This document shows positions 9,191 through 19,426 of a DNA stretch of 64,000 nucleotides, one piece after another; the stretch's first letter is position 1; every line of letters starts with the position of its first letter. Both the position numbers and the translations under genes were made by a program. The notes under the pieces were generated by a model. The model was not told where the DNA came from and searched no databases. It worked only from the letters and a program-made list of their open reading frames with translations. Location of the stretch: contig NZ_JMKU01000011.1 of the NCBI RefSeq assembly GCF_000687165.1, positions 62,001 through 126,000 on the forward strand. The letters run 5' to 3'. This stretch comes from Paracidovorax oryzae ATCC 19882. Lineage in GTDB: Bacteria > Pseudomonadota > Gammaproteobacteria > Burkholderiales > Burkholderiaceae_C.

Positions 9191-10081
9191 TCAGTCGATG
9201 GTATGCAGGGGGATATCCTCCTGTCGGGCCCAGCGGTCCAGTTCCTCCCGCCGGCGATGGCGCAGGAAGCTGGCAATGGCGTCCCGGGTCGATGCCTCGC
9301 GCGGGTCGGCATCCAGCGGAAGCCCGACCGCGCCGCACAGCCGGGCCATGAAGTGCGGCTCCAGGGCCGCCACCGCCACCCGCCCGTCCTTGCATCCATA
9401 GACGCGGTATCCCGCATGGGCGCCGCCCACGTCGCCGGCAGGCAGGGCCAGCCCCCAGGTCCTGGGCATCGCCAGCCACCGTGCCGCCGCCGCGAGCGCG
9501 ATCTCGTGTTCCGTCCCCCGTCCGGTGGCATGCCTGGCGAGCAAGGCACGCAGCACCGCCTCGAAGGCCAGCAGGGCGCCCGCCATGTCGGCGTGCAGGC
9601 TGGTGGGCAGCACCTCTCCTTCGGGCAGAAGCCCCGCCTCTGTCTGGTAGGTGAGGTCGTGGCCGGGCTTTTCCGCGGCATCGCCATGGCCGCCCACGAT
9701 CCGGACCAGCGACAGAGCAGGATGGCGGTCCTGCAAGGTGGGCCAGTCCAGTCCGAGCCGTTGCAGCGCCGAGGGGCGGAACGAGGTGATCAGCACATCC
9801 GTGGCTGCCAGTTCCTGGTGCAGCAGTTCCTGCCCCGCAGGCGCCTTCAAGTCGGCCTGGAGCACGCGTACGCCAACATGCAGCTCCGCATAGGCCTGCG
9901 GGCAATAGAGCGCCATGGGATCCGCGCTGGCCCGGCCCGCGGGTGCCGGCGGTTCAAGCTTCGTGCAGAGTGCCCCTTCGTCGCGGCACCGGGCCAGTGC
10001 CGCAGGTCCGGGAAGGTTCAGGGCGATGCTGAGGATGCGGGCACCGCCCAGTGCGCTGGTGGATTGGGGTGGAAAAGCCAT
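9191..10081 (-). CDS. CaiB/BaiF family CoA-transferase, short form
   Basis: A 296-residue class III CoA-transferase/alpha-methylacyl-CoA racemase-type protein. The family signature includes the N-terminal ARILSIALNLPGPAAL strand, DVLITSFRPSALQRLGLDW, the catalytic aspartate in GHDLTYQ and GALLAFEAVLRALLAR. Typical members have 360-400 residues; this one lacks much of the C-terminal part and ends PLHTID. Family enzymes either move CoA between carboxylic acids or racemise 2-methylacyl-CoA esters. The substrate is unknown and no acyl-CoA dehydrogenase or thiolase lies beside it. The retained Asp suggests activity is possible. Confidence 0.78.
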   Translation of the reverse strand: MAFPPQSTSALGGARILSIALNLPGPAALARCRDEGALCTKLEPPAPAGRASADPMALYCPQAYAELHVGVRVLQADLKAPAGQELLHQELAATDVLITSFRPSALQRLGLDWPTLQDRHPALSLVRIVGGHGDAAEKPGHDLTYQTEAGLLPEGEVLPTSLHADMAGALLAFEAVLRALLARHATGRGTEHEIALAAAARWLAMPRTWGLALPAGDVGGAHAGYRVYGCKDGRVAVAALEPHFMARLCGAVGLPLDADPREASTRDAIASFLRHRRREELDRWARQEDIPLHTID

Positions 10082-10133
10082 GCCCCAGTATCGCCCGGAC
10101 AGGGCAGGACGGCATGCAGTGCCATGCGCCCAT

Positions 10134-10157
10134 GAAAAAGCCGCCCGGAGGCGGCTT
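10134..10157 (-). terminator. rho-independent terminator of the aminotransferase gene
   Basis: On the minus strand an eight-base stem AAGCCGCC/GGCGGCTT with a four-base loop is followed by a T run. It lies 42 bases after the aminotransferase stop codon. Confidence 0.8.
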
Positions 10158-10198
10158 CCTGCCCATGCCGGCGTCCGCGGGCGGTGCGCCGGCCGGGG

Positions 10199-11395
10199 TC
10201 ACATCACCTTGGCGATCGACTGGCAGACATAGTCAATGTTCTTGCTGTTGAGCGCAGCCACGCACATGCGACCGGTATCGGTGCCGTACACGCCGAACTC
10301 GGTGCGCAGGCGAACCATCTGGTCCTTGGACAGGCCCGAGTAGCTGAACATGCCGATCTGCTGCGTGATGAAGGACATGTCCTGCTGCACGCCGGCAGCC
10401 TTGAGGCCGTCCACCAGCTTCTGGCGCATGGCCTTGATGCGCACGCGCATCTCGCCCAGTTCCTTTTCCCATAGGGCGCGCAGTTCGGGGTTGCCCAGCA
10501 CCGCGGCCACCACCGCGCCGCCATGCGTGGGCGGGTTGGAATAGTTCGTGCGGATGACGATCTTCAGCTGGCTCAGCACGCGAGAGGCTTCTTCCTTGTC
10601 GGCGCACAGCACGGACAGGCCGCCCACGCGCTCGCCGTACAGGCTGAAGCTCTTGGAGAAGGAGGTGGAAACGAAGAAGCTCAGGCCGGCGGCCACGAAC
10701 TTCTGGATCACTGCTCCGTCTTCCTGGATGCCGTGGCCGAAGCCCTGGTAGGCCATGTCGAGGAAGGCCGTCAGGCCCTGGGCCTTGACCACCGCCACCA
10801 CCTGGTCCCACTGCTCGGGCGTGATGTCGTAGCCGGTAGGGTTGTGGCAGCAGGCGTGCAGCACGACGATGGTGCCGGGCGTGGCGGCCTTGAGGCTGGC
10901 CAGCATGCCCTCGAAGTTCACGCCGCGCTTGGCCGCGTCGTAGTAGGCGTAGGTATCGACCACGAAGCCGGCATTGGTGAACAGCGCGCGGTGGTTCTCC
11001 CAGCTCGGATCGGAGATCAGCACCTTGGCATCCGGGCTGACCTTCTTGAGGAAGTCGGCGCCGATCTTCAGGCCGCCGGTGCCGCCGATGGCCTGCACGG
11101 TGGCCACGCGGCCAGAGCTGACGGGCTCGCTGCCTGCTCCGAACACCAGCGACTTGACGGCATTGTCATAGGCGACGATGCCATCGATGGGCAGGTAGCC
11201 GCGTGCCGAAGGCTTGTCCATCATGGCCTTTTCCGCGGCCTGGACGCATTGCAGCAGGGGCAGCTTGCCGTTGTCGTCGAAATACACGCCCACCCCCAGG
11301 TTGACCTTGTTGGGGTTGGTGTCAGCAGCGTACTGCTCGTTCAGACCCAGGATCGGGTCGCGCGGTGCCATTTCGACGGCGGTGAAGAGAGACAT
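10199..11395 (-). CDS. aromatic/aspartate aminotransferase (class I, PLP)
   Basis: A 398-residue fold-type I PLP aminotransferase of the AspC/TyrB subgroup. It starts [20 protein letters not shown] as in this subgroup, contains NPTGYDIT, and has the Schiff-base lysine Lys248 in [14 protein letters not shown]. These enzymes move the amino group between glutamate and oxaloacetate or aromatic 2-oxoacids, the last step of Asp, Phe and Tyr synthesis. Sequence reading alone does not separate AspC from TyrB specificity. AAGGAAACTCC before the ATG supports the start. A terminator follows the stop codon. It diverges from uvrB with 92 bases between starts. Confidence 0.92.
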   Translation of the reverse strand: MSLFTAVEMAPRDPILGLNEQYAADTNPNKVNLGVGVYFDDNGKLPLLQCVQAAEKAMMDKPSARGYLPIDGIVAYDNAVKSLVFGAGSEPVSSGRVATVQAIGGTGGLKIGADFLKKVSPDAKVLISDPSWENHRALFTNAGFVVDTYAYYDAAKRGVNFEGMLASLKAATPGTIVVLHACCHNPTGYDITPEQWDQVVAVVKAQGLTAFLDMAYQGFGHGIQEDGAVIQKFVAAGLSFFVSTSFSKSFSLYGERVGGLSVLCADKEEASRVLSQLKIVIRTNYSNPPTHGGAVVAAVLGNPELRALWEKELGEMRVRIKAMRQKLVDGLKAAGVQQDMSFITQQIGMFSYSGLSKDQMVRLRTEFGVYGTDTGRMCVAALNSKNIDYVCQSIAKVM

Positions 11396-11487
11396 GGAGT
11401 TTCCTTGGGGTATCGACGAAGGATGTCGGAACGGGAGACCGGGCCTGTTGTACTCTGCCAGGTCGCCCCGATTTTAAGGGCTCCACC

Positions 11488-13590
11488 TTGAGCCAGCCCA
11501 TGCCAAAACCCATCGAAACCATGCCGGAGACGCGAGGCGAAGGCACCCTCGTGCGCTTCCCCGATTCGCCCTTCGAGCTCTACCAGCCCTATCCGCCGGC
11601 AGGCGACCAGCCCGCCGCCATCGACCAGCTGGTCGAGGGCGTGCAGGACGGCGAGGTGTTCCAGACGCTGCTGGGCGTGACCGGCTCGGGCAAGACGTTC
11701 ACCATGGCGAACGTGATCGCGCGGCTCGGCCGTCCGGCGATCGTGTTCGCCCCCAACAAGACGCTCGCCGCCCAGCTCTACAGCGAGTTCCGGGAGTTCT
11801 TCCCGAACAACGCCGTCGAGTATTTCGTGAGCTATTACGACTACTACCAGCCCGAGGCCTATGTCCCGCAGCGCGACCTCTTCATCGAGAAGGACTCGGC
11901 CATCAACGAGCACATCGAGCAGATGCGGCTGTCGGCGACCAAGAGCGTGCTCGAGCGGCGCGACGTGGTCATCGTGGCCACGGTGAGCGCCATCTACGGC
12001 ATCGGGGCGCCGGAGGACTACACCAAGATGCGCTTCATCATGCGCGTGGGCGACGAGATCAGCCAGCGGGACGTGATCTCGCGCCTGATCCGCATGCAAT
12101 ACACGCGCAACGAGCAGGATTTCGCGCGCGGCACCTTCCGCGTGCGCGGCGACACCATCGACGTGTTCCCGTCGGAGCACAGCGAACTGGCCATCCGCAT
12201 CGAATTGTTCGATGACGAGATCGAGACCCTGTCGCTGTTCGACCCGCTCACCGGCCGCGTGCGCCAGAAGATCCCGCGTTTCACCATCTACCCCAGCAGC
12301 CATTACGTCACCCCCCGCGACAAGGTGCTGGCTGCCGTCGAGACCATCAAGCTGGAGCTGAACGAGCGGCTGGCCCAGTTCGTGGCCGAGGGCAAACTGG
12401 TGGAGGCGCAGCGCCTGGAGCAGCGCACCCGGTTCGACCTGGAGATGCTCAGCGAGGTCGGCCACTGCAAGGGCATCGAGAACTACACGCGCCACCTGTC
12501 CGGCGCCGCGCCCGGCGATCCTCCGGCCACGCTCACCGACTACCTGCCCCCCGACGCCCTCATGTTCCTGGACGAGAGCCACCAGATGATCGGGCAGCTC
12601 GCGGCGATGTTCAACGGCGACCGCGCGCGCAAGACCACCCTGGTCGAGTACGGCTTCCGCCTGCCGTCCGCGCTCGACAACCGGCCCCTCAAGTTCGAGG
12701 AGTTCGAGCGGCGCATGCGCCAGGTCGTTTTCGTCTCGGCCACGCCGGCCGACTACGAAAAGACCCACTCCGGCAAGGTGGTGGACCAGGTGGTGCGCCC
12801 GACGGGGCTGGTGGATCCCATCGTGGAGGTCCGCCCCGCCACCCACCAGGTGGACGACGTGCTGCAGGAGATCCGCGTGCGTGTCGAGCGCAGCGAGCGG
12901 GTGCTGATCACCACGCTCACCAAGCGCATGGCCGAGCAGCTTACCGATTACCTGACCGACAACGGCGTGAAGGTGCGCTACCTCCACTCCGACATCGACA
13001 CCGTCGAGCGCGTGGAAATCATCCGGGACCTTCGGCTGGGGGCCTTCGACGTGCTGGTGGGGATCAACCTGCTGCGCGAGGGGCTGGATATTCCCGAGGT
13101 GTCCCTGGTGGCCATCCTCGATGCGGACAAGGAAGGCTTCCTGCGCGCCGAGCGCAGCCTGATCCAGACCATCGGGCGTGCCGCGCGCAACTTGAACGGC
13201 CAGGCGATCCTCTATGCCGACCGCATCACGGATTCCATGAAAAAAGCCATCGGCGAAACGGAACGGCGGCGCGCGAAACAGATCGCACACAACGAAGCCC
13301 AGGGAATCACGCCACGGAGCATCGTCAAGCAGGTCCGCGACCTGATCGACGGGGTCTACAGCGAGAAGACCGGCCGGGAGGCCGAGCGTCTCGAGCAGGA
13401 GTCCCTGCGGCGGGCCCAGGTCGAGGACATGTCCGAAAAGGACGTCGCCCGCGAAATCAAGCGGCTGGAAAAGCAGATGCTGGAGCATGCGCGCAACCTG
13501 GAGTTCGAGCAGGCCGCCCGGGTGCGGGACCAGCTGAACCGGCTGAAGGCGCAGGCCTTCGGCGCCAGCGGGGCCGACCAGGCGGCCTGA
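11488..13590 (+). CDS. uvrB: excinuclease ABC subunit B
   Basis: The 700-residue UvrB DNA-damage verification helicase of nucleotide excision repair, loaded by UvrA and partner of UvrC. Visible motifs: Walker [10 protein letters not shown] (about residues 63-71), the beta-hairpin [15 protein letters not shown] that probes the damaged strand, a DESH Walker B, helicase motifs through the [13 protein letters not shown] and IGRAARN blocks, and the C-terminal UVR domain that binds UvrC. The TTG start is proposed because AAGGG lies seven bases upstream; ATG codons at 11500 and 11521 are alternatives with poorer ribosome binding sites. No LexA-like box was obvious upstream. Confidence 0.97.
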   Translation: MSQPMPKPIETMPETRGEGTLVRFPDSPFELYQPYPPAGDQPAAIDQLVEGVQDGEVFQTLLGVTGSGKTFTMANVIARLGRPAIVFAPNKTLAAQLYSEFREFFPNNAVEYFVSYYDYYQPEAYVPQRDLFIEKDSAINEHIEQMRLSATKSVLERRDVVIVATVSAIYGIGAPEDYTKMRFIMRVGDEISQRDVISRLIRMQYTRNEQDFARGTFRVRGDTIDVFPSEHSELAIRIELFDDEIETLSLFDPLTGRVRQKIPRFTIYPSSHYVTPRDKVLAAVETIKLELNERLAQFVAEGKLVEAQRLEQRTRFDLEMLSEVGHCKGIENYTRHLSGAAPGDPPATLTDYLPPDALMFLDESHQMIGQLAAMFNGDRARKTTLVEYGFRLPSALDNRPLKFEEFERRMRQVVFVSATPADYEKTHSGKVVDQVVRPTGLVDPIVEVRPATHQVDDVLQEIRVRVERSERVLITTLTKRMAEQLTDYLTDNGVKVRYLHSDIDTVERVEIIRDLRLGAFDVLVGINLLREGLDIPEVSLVAILDADKEGFLRAERSLIQTIGRAARNLNGQAILYADRITDSMKKAIGETERRRAKQIAHNEAQGITPRSIVKQVRDLIDGVYSEKTGREAERLEQESLRRAQVEDMSEKDVAREIKRLEKQMLEHARNLEFEQAARVRDQLNRLKAQAFGASGADQAA

Positions 13591-13639
13591 AGGAAGAAAG
13601 AGGGCGCCGCCTGGGCAAAAAGGTGACTGATGGGTTTTG

Positions 13640-13664
13640 TTACCCGACAAAAACAATAGGGTTT
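13640..13664 (+). promoter_or_regulatory. candidate IscR type-1 operator
   Basis: Twenty of 25 positions agree with the E. coli type-1 IscR motif as I recall it (ATASYYGAC..AGTCRRSTAT form): the left half reads TTACCCGAC, the centre AAAAAC and the right half AATAGGGTTT. It covers the -35 region of the promoter directly upstream of iscR, the expected place for [2Fe-2S]-IscR repression. The match is by eye. Confidence 0.5.
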
Positions 13665-13675
13665 TGTGCTATACT
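13647..13675 (+). promoter_or_regulatory. candidate sigma-70 promoter of the isc operon
   Basis: A strong -10 TATACT (13670-13675) follows a poor -35 (ACAAAA) at 17-base spacing. The candidate IscR operator overlaps the -35 and spacer. GGGTTTTGT occurs twice 27 bases apart (13632 and 13659), framing the site. The predicted leader before iscR is about 165 bases long. Confidence 0.5.
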
Positions 13676-13847
13676 TGGGCGCAACACTCAAGAAAACAGC
13701 CCACGAAGAAGGGCTCCCGTGCTCCCCGCCCACCGGGGCTTCGCGCGGGAGTGTAGGGGCGGAGACGAGCCGGCAACCTCTGCGGTATGCCCACTGCCAT
13801 CGGGTTCCGGCATTTCTATAACGGACAAGCTAGCAAAGGAGCTTGCG

Positions 13848-14384
13848 ATGCGTCTCACTACCAAAGGCCGTTTCGCGGTCACCGCCATGATCGACCTGGC
13901 CCTCCGCCAGAACAATGGTCCCGTCACACTGGCGGCCATCAGCCAGCGCCAGCAGATCTCGCTGTCGTACCTGGAGCAGCTCTTCGGCAAGCTGCGCCGC
14001 CATGAACTCGTCGAATCCACCCGCGGCCCGGGCGGCGGCTACACCCTGGCCCGCAAGGCGGCCGACATCACCGTCGCCGACATCATCGTGTCGGTGGACG
14101 AGCCCATCGACGCCACGCAATGCGGCGGCAAGGAAAACTGCCTGGGCGAGGCCGGCCGCTGCATGACGCACGAGCTGTGGGCATCCCTGAACCAGCGCAT
14201 GGTCGAGTTCCTTGATTCCGTCACGCTGCAGAAGCTGGTGGACGACCAGATCGCCAAGGGCGTGCAGATCGAGGACAAGCCGGTGGTCCGCCGCGCCATT
14301 TCCACGACGCCGGTGGTCAAGCCCATCCGCGTGAATGCGCCCAATTCCGTGTTCGCCCTGGGCAACGCATTCGCCAAATCCTGA
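13848..14384 (+). CDS. iscR: Fe-S cluster assembly transcription factor IscR
   Basis: A 178-residue Rrf2-family winged-helix regulator that senses Fe-S status by binding a [2Fe-2S] cluster. The cluster ligands align with E. coli: Cys92, Cys98 and Cys104 in CGGKENCLGEAGRC, and a His in MTHELW (residue 108). The N-terminal helix-turn-helix is intact (MRLTTKGRFAVTAMIDLAL). AAAGGAG lies six bases before the ATG; upstream in-frame codons lack the family N terminus. It is the first gene of the isc operon, as usual, and probably represses it through the operator described upstream. A C-terminal extension after the DNA-binding and cluster regions is alanine/valine rich. Confidence 0.96.
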   Translation: MRLTTKGRFAVTAMIDLALRQNNGPVTLAAISQRQQISLSYLEQLFGKLRRHELVESTRGPGGGYTLARKAADITVADIIVSVDEPIDATQCGGKENCLGEAGRCMTHELWASLNQRMVEFLDSVTLQKLVDDQIAKGVQIEDKPVVRRAISTTPVVKPIRVNAPNSVFALGNAFAKS

Positions 14385-14480
14385 ACCCGACGGCCCGGGC
14401 GACCCCGGGGTTCGGGGCCGGCTCCGCCAGGGTCGATCCCGTCGCCACGATTCGCCAGCCAGACATTTACTGAGCCAGCC

Positions 14481-15701
14481 ATGGACATGACACCGCATTT
14501 CCCCATCTACCTGGACTATGGAGCCACGACGCCGGTCGATCCGCGCGTGGTGGACGCCATGGTCCCCTGGTTGCGCGAGCACTTCGGCAACCCGGCGTCG
14601 CGCAGCCATGCGTGGGGCTGGGAAGCCGAGGAGGCCGTGGAAAAGGCGCGTGCCGATGTCGCGGCGCTCATCCATGCGGACCCGCGCGAGATCGTCTGGA
14701 CCAGCGGCGCCACCGAGTCCAACAACCTCGCCATCAAGGGCGCGGGCCAGTTCTACAAGGGCAAGGGCAAGCACCTCATCACCGTCAAGACGGAGCACAA
14801 GGCCGTTCTCGACACGATGCGCGAGATGGAGCGTCAGGGCTTCGAGGTCACTTACCTGGATGTCCAGGAGAACGGCCTGCTCGACTTCGAGGTGCTGAAG
14901 GCTGCCATCCGCCCCGACACCATCCTGTTGAGCGTGATGTTCGTCAACAACGAGATCGGCGTCATCCAGGACATTCCCGCGATCGGCGCGCTGTGCCGTG
15001 AAAAGGGCGTGATCTTCCACGTCGATGCGGCACAGGCCACCGGCAAGGTGGAGATCGACCTGCAGACGCTGCCAGTGGACCTCATGAGCCTGGCTTCGCA
15101 CAAGACCTACGGCCCCAAGGGCATCGGTGCGCTCTATGTGCGCCGCAAGCCCCGGGTGCGCCTGGAGGCGCAGATGCACGGCGGTGGGCACGAACGCGGC
15201 ATGCGCTCCGGCACCCTCCCGACGCACCAGATCGTCGGCATGGGCGAGGCCTTCCGCATCGCCCGCGAGGAAATGGCGCAGGATCTGGAAAAGGCCCGCG
15301 CGCTGCAGAAGCGCCTGCTGGACGGCCTCTCCGACATCGAGCAGGTGTTCGTCAACGGCGACCTCGAGCGCCGGGTGCCGCACAACCTCAACATCAGCTT
15401 CAACTATGTCGAAGGCGAATCGTTGATCATGGGCATCAAGGGGCTGGCGGTGTCGTCCGGCTCGGCGTGCACGTCGGCGAGCCTCGAGCCCAGCTATGTG
15501 CTGCGCGCCCTCGGCCGCAGCGACGAACTGGCGCACAGCAGCCTGCGCATGACGATCGGCCGGTTCACGACCGAGGAAGAGATCGATTTCGCGGTGTCCT
15601 CCATCCGCCACAACGTCGCCAAGCTGCGCGAATTGAGCCCCCTGTGGGAAATGTACAAGGATGGCGTGGACATCAGCTCCATCCAATGGGCTGCCCACTG
15701 A
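14481..15701 (+). CDS. iscS: cysteine desulfurase IscS
   Basis: A 406-residue PLP-dependent class V aminotransferase-fold enzyme that converts cysteine to alanine and passes the sulfur as persulfide to IscU and other acceptors. The PLP lysine is Lys208 in [10 protein letters not shown]; the sulfur-carrying loop cysteine is Cys330 in [17 protein letters not shown], the group I (IscS/NifS) loop. The N terminus [11 protein letters not shown] is typical. Two closely spaced ATG codons (14481, 14487) are both possible starts. It lies 96 bases behind iscR and 39 before iscU, in the standard isc order. Confidence 0.97.
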   Translation: MDMTPHFPIYLDYGATTPVDPRVVDAMVPWLREHFGNPASRSHAWGWEAEEAVEKARADVAALIHADPREIVWTSGATESNNLAIKGAGQFYKGKGKHLITVKTEHKAVLDTMREMERQGFEVTYLDVQENGLLDFEVLKAAIRPDTILLSVMFVNNEIGVIQDIPAIGALCREKGVIFHVDAAQATGKVEIDLQTLPVDLMSLASHKTYGPKGIGALYVRRKPRVRLEAQMHGGGHERGMRSGTLPTHQIVGMGEAFRIAREEMAQDLEKARALQKRLLDGLSDIEQVFVNGDLERRVPHNLNISFNYVEGESLIMGIKGLAVSSGSACTSASLEPSYVLRALGRSDELAHSSLRMTIGRFTTEEEIDFAVSSIRHNVAKLRELSPLWEMYKDGVDISSIQWAAH

Positions 15702-15740
15702 TCCCGGCAGCCGCGAAGAAGTGAAAGGCAGGTAGAAATC

Positions 15741-16139
15741 ATGGCTTACTCCGACAAGGTCATCGACCATTACGAAAATCCCCGCAATGTGGGTTCGTTC
15801 GACAAGAGCGACGATTCCGTGGGCACCGGCATGGTGGGCGCCCCCGCCTGTGGCGACGTGATGAAGCTGCAGATCAAGGTGAACCCGGAAACCGGCGTGA
15901 TCGAGGACGCACGCTTCAAGACGTACGGCTGCGGTTCGGCCATCGCATCCTCTTCCCTGGTCACCGAGTGGGTCAAGGGCAAGACGCTGGACGAGGCCGC
16001 GGCCCTCAAGAATGCCGAGATCGCCCAGGAACTGGCACTGCCCCCGGTCAAGATCCACTGCTCCATCCTCGCCGAGGATGCGATCAAGGCTGCCGTGCAG
16101 GACTACAAGGCCAAGCATTCGGCCCTGGCGGGAGCCTGA
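15741..16139 (+). CDS. iscU: Fe-S cluster scaffold IscU
   Basis: A 132-residue scaffold on which IscS sulfur and iron are built into a [2Fe-2S] cluster. The cluster and catalytic residues are all visible: Cys37 and Asp39 in APACGD, Cys64 in YGCGSAIAS, His106 and Cys107 in KIHCSIL. Residues 100-104 are LPPVK, the peptide recognised by the chaperone HscA, which is encoded three genes downstream. AAAGGCAGGTAG upstream supplies the ribosome binding site. Length equals that of other IscU proteins. Confidence 0.98.
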   Translation: MAYSDKVIDHYENPRNVGSFDKSDDSVGTGMVGAPACGDVMKLQIKVNPETGVIEDARFKTYGCGSAIASSSLVTEWVKGKTLDEAAALKNAEIAQELALPPVKIHCSILAEDAIKAAVQDYKAKHSALAGA

Positions 16140-16145
16140 CCGGCC

Positions 16146-16469
16146 ATGGCGATCACTCTCACGGAAGCCGCAGCGCGGCACGTCAGCCGGTACCTGTCCC
16201 GCAGGGGCAAGGGCCTGGGCGTGCGCCTGGGGGTGAAGACCACCGGTTGCTCCGGCCTGGCCTACAAGCTGGAGTATGTCGATGCGCCCGAACCCGAGGA
16301 CGTGGTCTTCGAGGACCACGGCGTCAAGGTACTGATCGACCCGAAGAGCCTGGCCTATATCGACGGCACGCAGCTGGATTTCGTGCGGGAAGGGTTGAAC
16401 GAAGGTTTTCGCTTCAACAATCCCAACGAGCGCGACCGCTGCGGTTGCGGGGAAAGCTTCCGCGTCTGA
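16146..16469 (+). CDS. iscA: iron-sulfur cluster assembly protein IscA
   Basis: A 107-residue A-type carrier that accepts clusters or iron from the scaffold and hands them to apo-proteins. The three conserved cysteines are Cys35 (TTGCSGLAY), Cys99 and Cys101 (DRCGCGESF). The start lies only six bases after the iscU stop, so the two are probably translated together. The N terminus [12 protein letters not shown] and length match IscA rather than ErpA. Confidence 0.96.
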   Translation: MAITLTEAAARHVSRYLSRRGKGLGVRLGVKTTGCSGLAYKLEYVDAPEPEDVVFEDHGVKVLIDPKSLAYIDGTQLDFVREGLNEGFRFNNPNERDRCGCGESFRV

Positions 16470-16524
16470 GCCGTCCGGCACTCCGGGCGTTTCTGCCGGC
16501 ATTGCCCGGCATGGACCACGACGA

Positions 16525-16556
16525 ACCGCCATCGCAGGTGTGCTGGCGGTTTTTTT
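16525..16556 (+). terminator. intra-operon terminator/attenuator before hscB
   Basis: A perfect seven-base stem ACCGCCA/TGGCGGT with a 12-base loop runs straight into seven T residues. The run ends six bases before the hscB ATG. This is a textbook intrinsic terminator placed inside the isc operon, between the iscRSUA half and the hscBA-fdx half. It probably lets only part of the transcription pass. Confidence 0.7.
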
Positions 16557-16562
16557 CTTGAC

Positions 16563-17081
16563 ATGAACCTGCAATCCGACGATTTCGAGCTTTTCGACCT
16601 GCCCAGGCGTTTTACCCAGGAGCGTGCGGCGATCGATGCCCGCTGGAAAGCCCTGCAGCGGGAAGCCCACCCCGACCGTTTCGCTGCGCAGGGCGCGGCG
16701 GCCCAGAGGGTGGCCATGCAATGGTCCGTGCGCATCAACGAGGCCTACCAGCGGCTGAAGGATCCGATCCGCCGGGCAGCCTACCTGTGCGAACTCCATG
16801 GCGCACCCATCCAGGCGGAGGACAACACGGCCATGCCGGCGGCATTCCTGATGCAGCAGATGGAGTGGCGCGAAGCACTCGACGAGGCCGCGGACGGGGC
16901 TGCCATCGACCGCCTGGAGGCGGAGGTGCGGCAGGCCCGTCGCGATGCACTGGATCGCTGCGGCGAACTGATCGACGTGCGCCAGGACTATGCGGCCGCT
17001 GCGGGTGCCGTCAGAGGCCTTATGTTCATTGAGCGCTTTGCGCTCGACTTCGATCGCCGCCGGGAGCAACTGGAACAATAA
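16563..17081 (+). CDS. hscB: Fe-S assembly co-chaperone HscB
   Basis: A 172-residue J-domain protein that delivers IscU to HscA and stimulates its ATPase. The N-terminal J-domain carries the essential HPD at residues 36-38 (EAHPDRFA); the C-terminal helical domain that binds IscU follows. Length matches the family. No Shine-Dalgarno sequence precedes the ATG; the space is occupied by the T run of a terminator-like hairpin, whose GGCGG arm is the only purine-rich element nearby. The start is nevertheless well supported because the protein homology begins at once ([13 protein letters not shown]). Confidence 0.95.
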   Translation: MNLQSDDFELFDLPRRFTQERAAIDARWKALQREAHPDRFAAQGAAAQRVAMQWSVRINEAYQRLKDPIRRAAYLCELHGAPIQAEDNTAMPAAFLMQQMEWREALDEAADGAAIDRLEAEVRQARRDALDRCGELIDVRQDYAAAAGAVRGLMFIERFALDFDRRREQLEQ

Positions 17082-17190
17082 CTCCCTTGGCTCCTTTCGC
17101 AGGCCCGCGTGGCCTCGCGCGTTTTCCATTCTCCGGACCGGCCCGCCCCGCATGGTGCGCCTTCCCGTCCGGCTTGCCCCTACCACCACC

Positions 17191-19053
17191 ATGGCGCTTC
17201 TGCAGATTTCCGAACCCGGCCAGTCCCCGAATCCTCACCAGCGCCGCATCGCGGTCGGTATCGATCTCGGGACCACCCACTCCCTGGTCGCCGCCGTGCG
17301 CAACGGCGCCGCGGAATGCCTGCCGGACGCCGAAGGCCGGCTGCTGCTGCCGTCCGTGGTGCGCTACCTGCCCCAGGGTCGCCGGCAGATCGGACATGCC
17401 GCCATGGGAGCGCGGTCGGAAGACGCCGCCAACACCCTGGTATCGGTGAAGCGTTTCATGGGCCGCGGACTCAAGGACATCGACCATCCCGAGCGCCTGC
17501 CCTATGCCTTCGTGCCCGGCCAGGACGGCGACATGGTGGCGATGGAAACCGTGGACGGGGTGAAGTCCCCCGTCGAAGTGAGCGCGGAAATCCTGGCCGA
17601 ACTGCGCCACCGTGCCGAGGACACGTTCGACGATGACCTGTACGGCGCGGTGATCACCGTGCCAGCCTATTTCGACGACGCGCAGCGGCAGGCGACCAAG
17701 GATGCAGCCCGCCTGGCGGGCCTGAACCTGCTGCGCCTCATCAACGAACCCACGGCGGCGGCCATTGCCTACGGCCTGGACAATGCCAGCGAGGGCGTCT
17801 ATGCGGTGTACGACCTGGGCGGTGGAACCTTCGACATCTCCATCCTGCGCCTGGCGCAGGGGGTGTTCGAGGTGATCGCCACCGGTGGCGATTCCGCGCT
17901 CGGCGGCGACGACTACGATGCCGCGCTGGCGGAGTGGGCGTTGCAGCGGCTGGGCATACGGGCTGAAAGCGCGCAGGACAAGGCGGCTGCGCGCATCGCG
18001 GCCCGGGCGTGCAAGGAGGGGCTCACGGCCGTGGAGAGTGCGCTGTTCTCGGCACGCATCGGCGGGAAGGAGGTCCGGCTGGACGTGCTGCGGGGTGATT
18101 TCGATGCCATCACCTCGTCGCTCACGGAGCGCACGCTGGCCGCGGTGCGCCGGGCCCTGCGGGATGCACGCCTGCAGCGGGAGGACATCCAGGGCGTCGT
18201 AATGGTCGGCGGGTCCACCCGCATGCCGCAGATCCAGCGCGCGGTGGCCGCGTTCTTCGGCACGGAGCCCCTGAACAACCTGAATCCGGACGAGGTGGTC
18301 GCCCTGGGCGCCGCCATCCAGGCGCACCAGCTCGCGGGCAACGACCCGGCGGGCGACATGCTGCTGCTGGACGTGATCCCGCTGTCGCTGGGCATCGAGA
18401 CGATGGGAGGGCTCGTGGAGCGCATCATTTCGCGCAACGAGACCATTCCCACCGCCAAGGCCCAGGATTTCACCACCTACAAGGACGGCCAGACGGCCCT
18501 GGCCATCCATGTGGTGCAGGGCGAGCGGGATCTGGTCGCGGACTGCCGCAGCCTGGCCCGCTTCGAGCTGCGCGGCATCCCGCCGATGGCGGCGGGGGCG
18601 GCGCGCATCCGCGTCACTTTCACGGTGGATGCCGATGGCCTGCTGGGCGTGAGCGCACGCGAGCAGAGCACCGGCATCGAGGCGCGGGTGGACGTCAAGC
18701 CGTCCTACGGCCTGTCCGATGACCAGATCGCACGCATGCTGCAGGAAGGCTTCGCCACGGCGGGCGAGGACATGCGCGCCCGTGCGCTGGTCGAGGCCCG
18801 CGTGGAGGCGGACCGCATGCTCATGGCTACCCGCACGGCGCTGCAGGCCGACGGCGATATCCTGCCGCCGGCCGAGCGCCAGTCCATCGATGCGCTCGTG
18901 CAGGCCCTGGAGGCGGTGCGCGAGCATGAAGATGCCTCCGCCATCGATGCCGCGACCCAGGCCCTCGCCAAGGGGACGGAAGCTTTCGCCGCCCGGCGCA
19001 TGAACCGGGGCATCCAGCAGGCGCTGGCCGGCAAGAGCGTCCAGAGCCTCTGA
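17191..19053 (+). CDS. hscA: Fe-S assembly chaperone HscA (Hsp70)
   Basis: A 620-residue specialised Hsp70 that acts on IscU through its LPPVK peptide to promote cluster release. The ATPase domain shows [13 protein letters not shown] near residue 22, [30 protein letters not shown] and [14 protein letters not shown]; the substrate-binding domain follows from about residue 390 ([14 protein letters not shown]). The start ATG giving MALLQISEP is chosen because an earlier in-frame stretch reads through the hscB C terminus and has no homology. The gene lies 109 bases behind hscB. Length is normal for HscA and shorter than DnaK. Confidence 0.97.
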   Translation: MALLQISEPGQSPNPHQRRIAVGIDLGTTHSLVAAVRNGAAECLPDAEGRLLLPSVVRYLPQGRRQIGHAAMGARSEDAANTLVSVKRFMGRGLKDIDHPERLPYAFVPGQDGDMVAMETVDGVKSPVEVSAEILAELRHRAEDTFDDDLYGAVITVPAYFDDAQRQATKDAARLAGLNLLRLINEPTAAAIAYGLDNASEGVYAVYDLGGGTFDISILRLAQGVFEVIATGGDSALGGDDYDAALAEWALQRLGIRAESAQDKAAARIAARACKEGLTAVESALFSARIGGKEVRLDVLRGDFDAITSSLTERTLAAVRRALRDARLQREDIQGVVMVGGSTRMPQIQRAVAAFFGTEPLNNLNPDEVVALGAAIQAHQLAGNDPAGDMLLLDVIPLSLGIETMGGLVERIISRNETIPTAKAQDFTTYKDGQTALAIHVVQGERDLVADCRSLARFELRGIPPMAAGAARIRVTFTVDADGLLGVSAREQSTGIEARVDVKPSYGLSDDQIARMLQEGFATAGEDMRARALVEARVEADRMLMATRTALQADGDILPPAERQSIDALVQALEAVREHEDASAIDAATQALAKGTEAFAARRMNRGIQQALAGKSVQSL

Positions 19054-19087
19054 GACACCAGAACATCCTTTCAAGCCAGCCCACGAC

Positions 19088-19426
19088 ATGCCTGTCATCA
19101 AGATACTGCCCCATCCCGAATACTGTCCTGCCGGCACGGAGGTGAACGCGCCCGCGGGGACCTCGATCTGCGAAGCCCTGCTGGACAATGGGATCAAGAT
19201 CGAGCACGCCTGCGACATGAGCTGCGCCTGCACCACCTGCCATGTGATCGTGCGGCAGGGCTACGAGTCGCTCAACGAGGCCGAGGAAGAGGAAGAAGAC
19301 CTGCTCGACCGGGCCTGGGGGCTCGAGCCGCAGTCGCGGCTGTCCTGCCAGGCGATCCTTGCGCAGCAGGACGTGACGGTGGAGATTCCGAAGTACACCA
19401 TCAACCATGCCAAGGAGAACCACTGA
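19088..19426 (+). CDS. fdx: ISC system [2Fe-2S] ferredoxin
   Basis: A 112-residue adrenodoxin-type ferredoxin thought to supply electrons for cluster assembly on IscU. Ligands are Cys42, Cys48, Cys51 and Cys87 in the CX5CX2C...C pattern (ACDMSCACTTCH and SCQAI); an additional Cys46 lies in the loop. The acidic stretch EAEEEEEDLLDRAWGL matches the partner-binding surface of this family. It is the last isc gene before dnaQ. iscX, which ends the E. coli operon, is absent. Confidence 0.97.
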   Translation: MPVIKILPHPEYCPAGTEVNAPAGTSICEALLDNGIKIEHACDMSCACTTCHVIVRQGYESLNEAEEEEEDLLDRAWGLEPQSRLSCQAILAQQDVTVEIPKYTINHAKENH

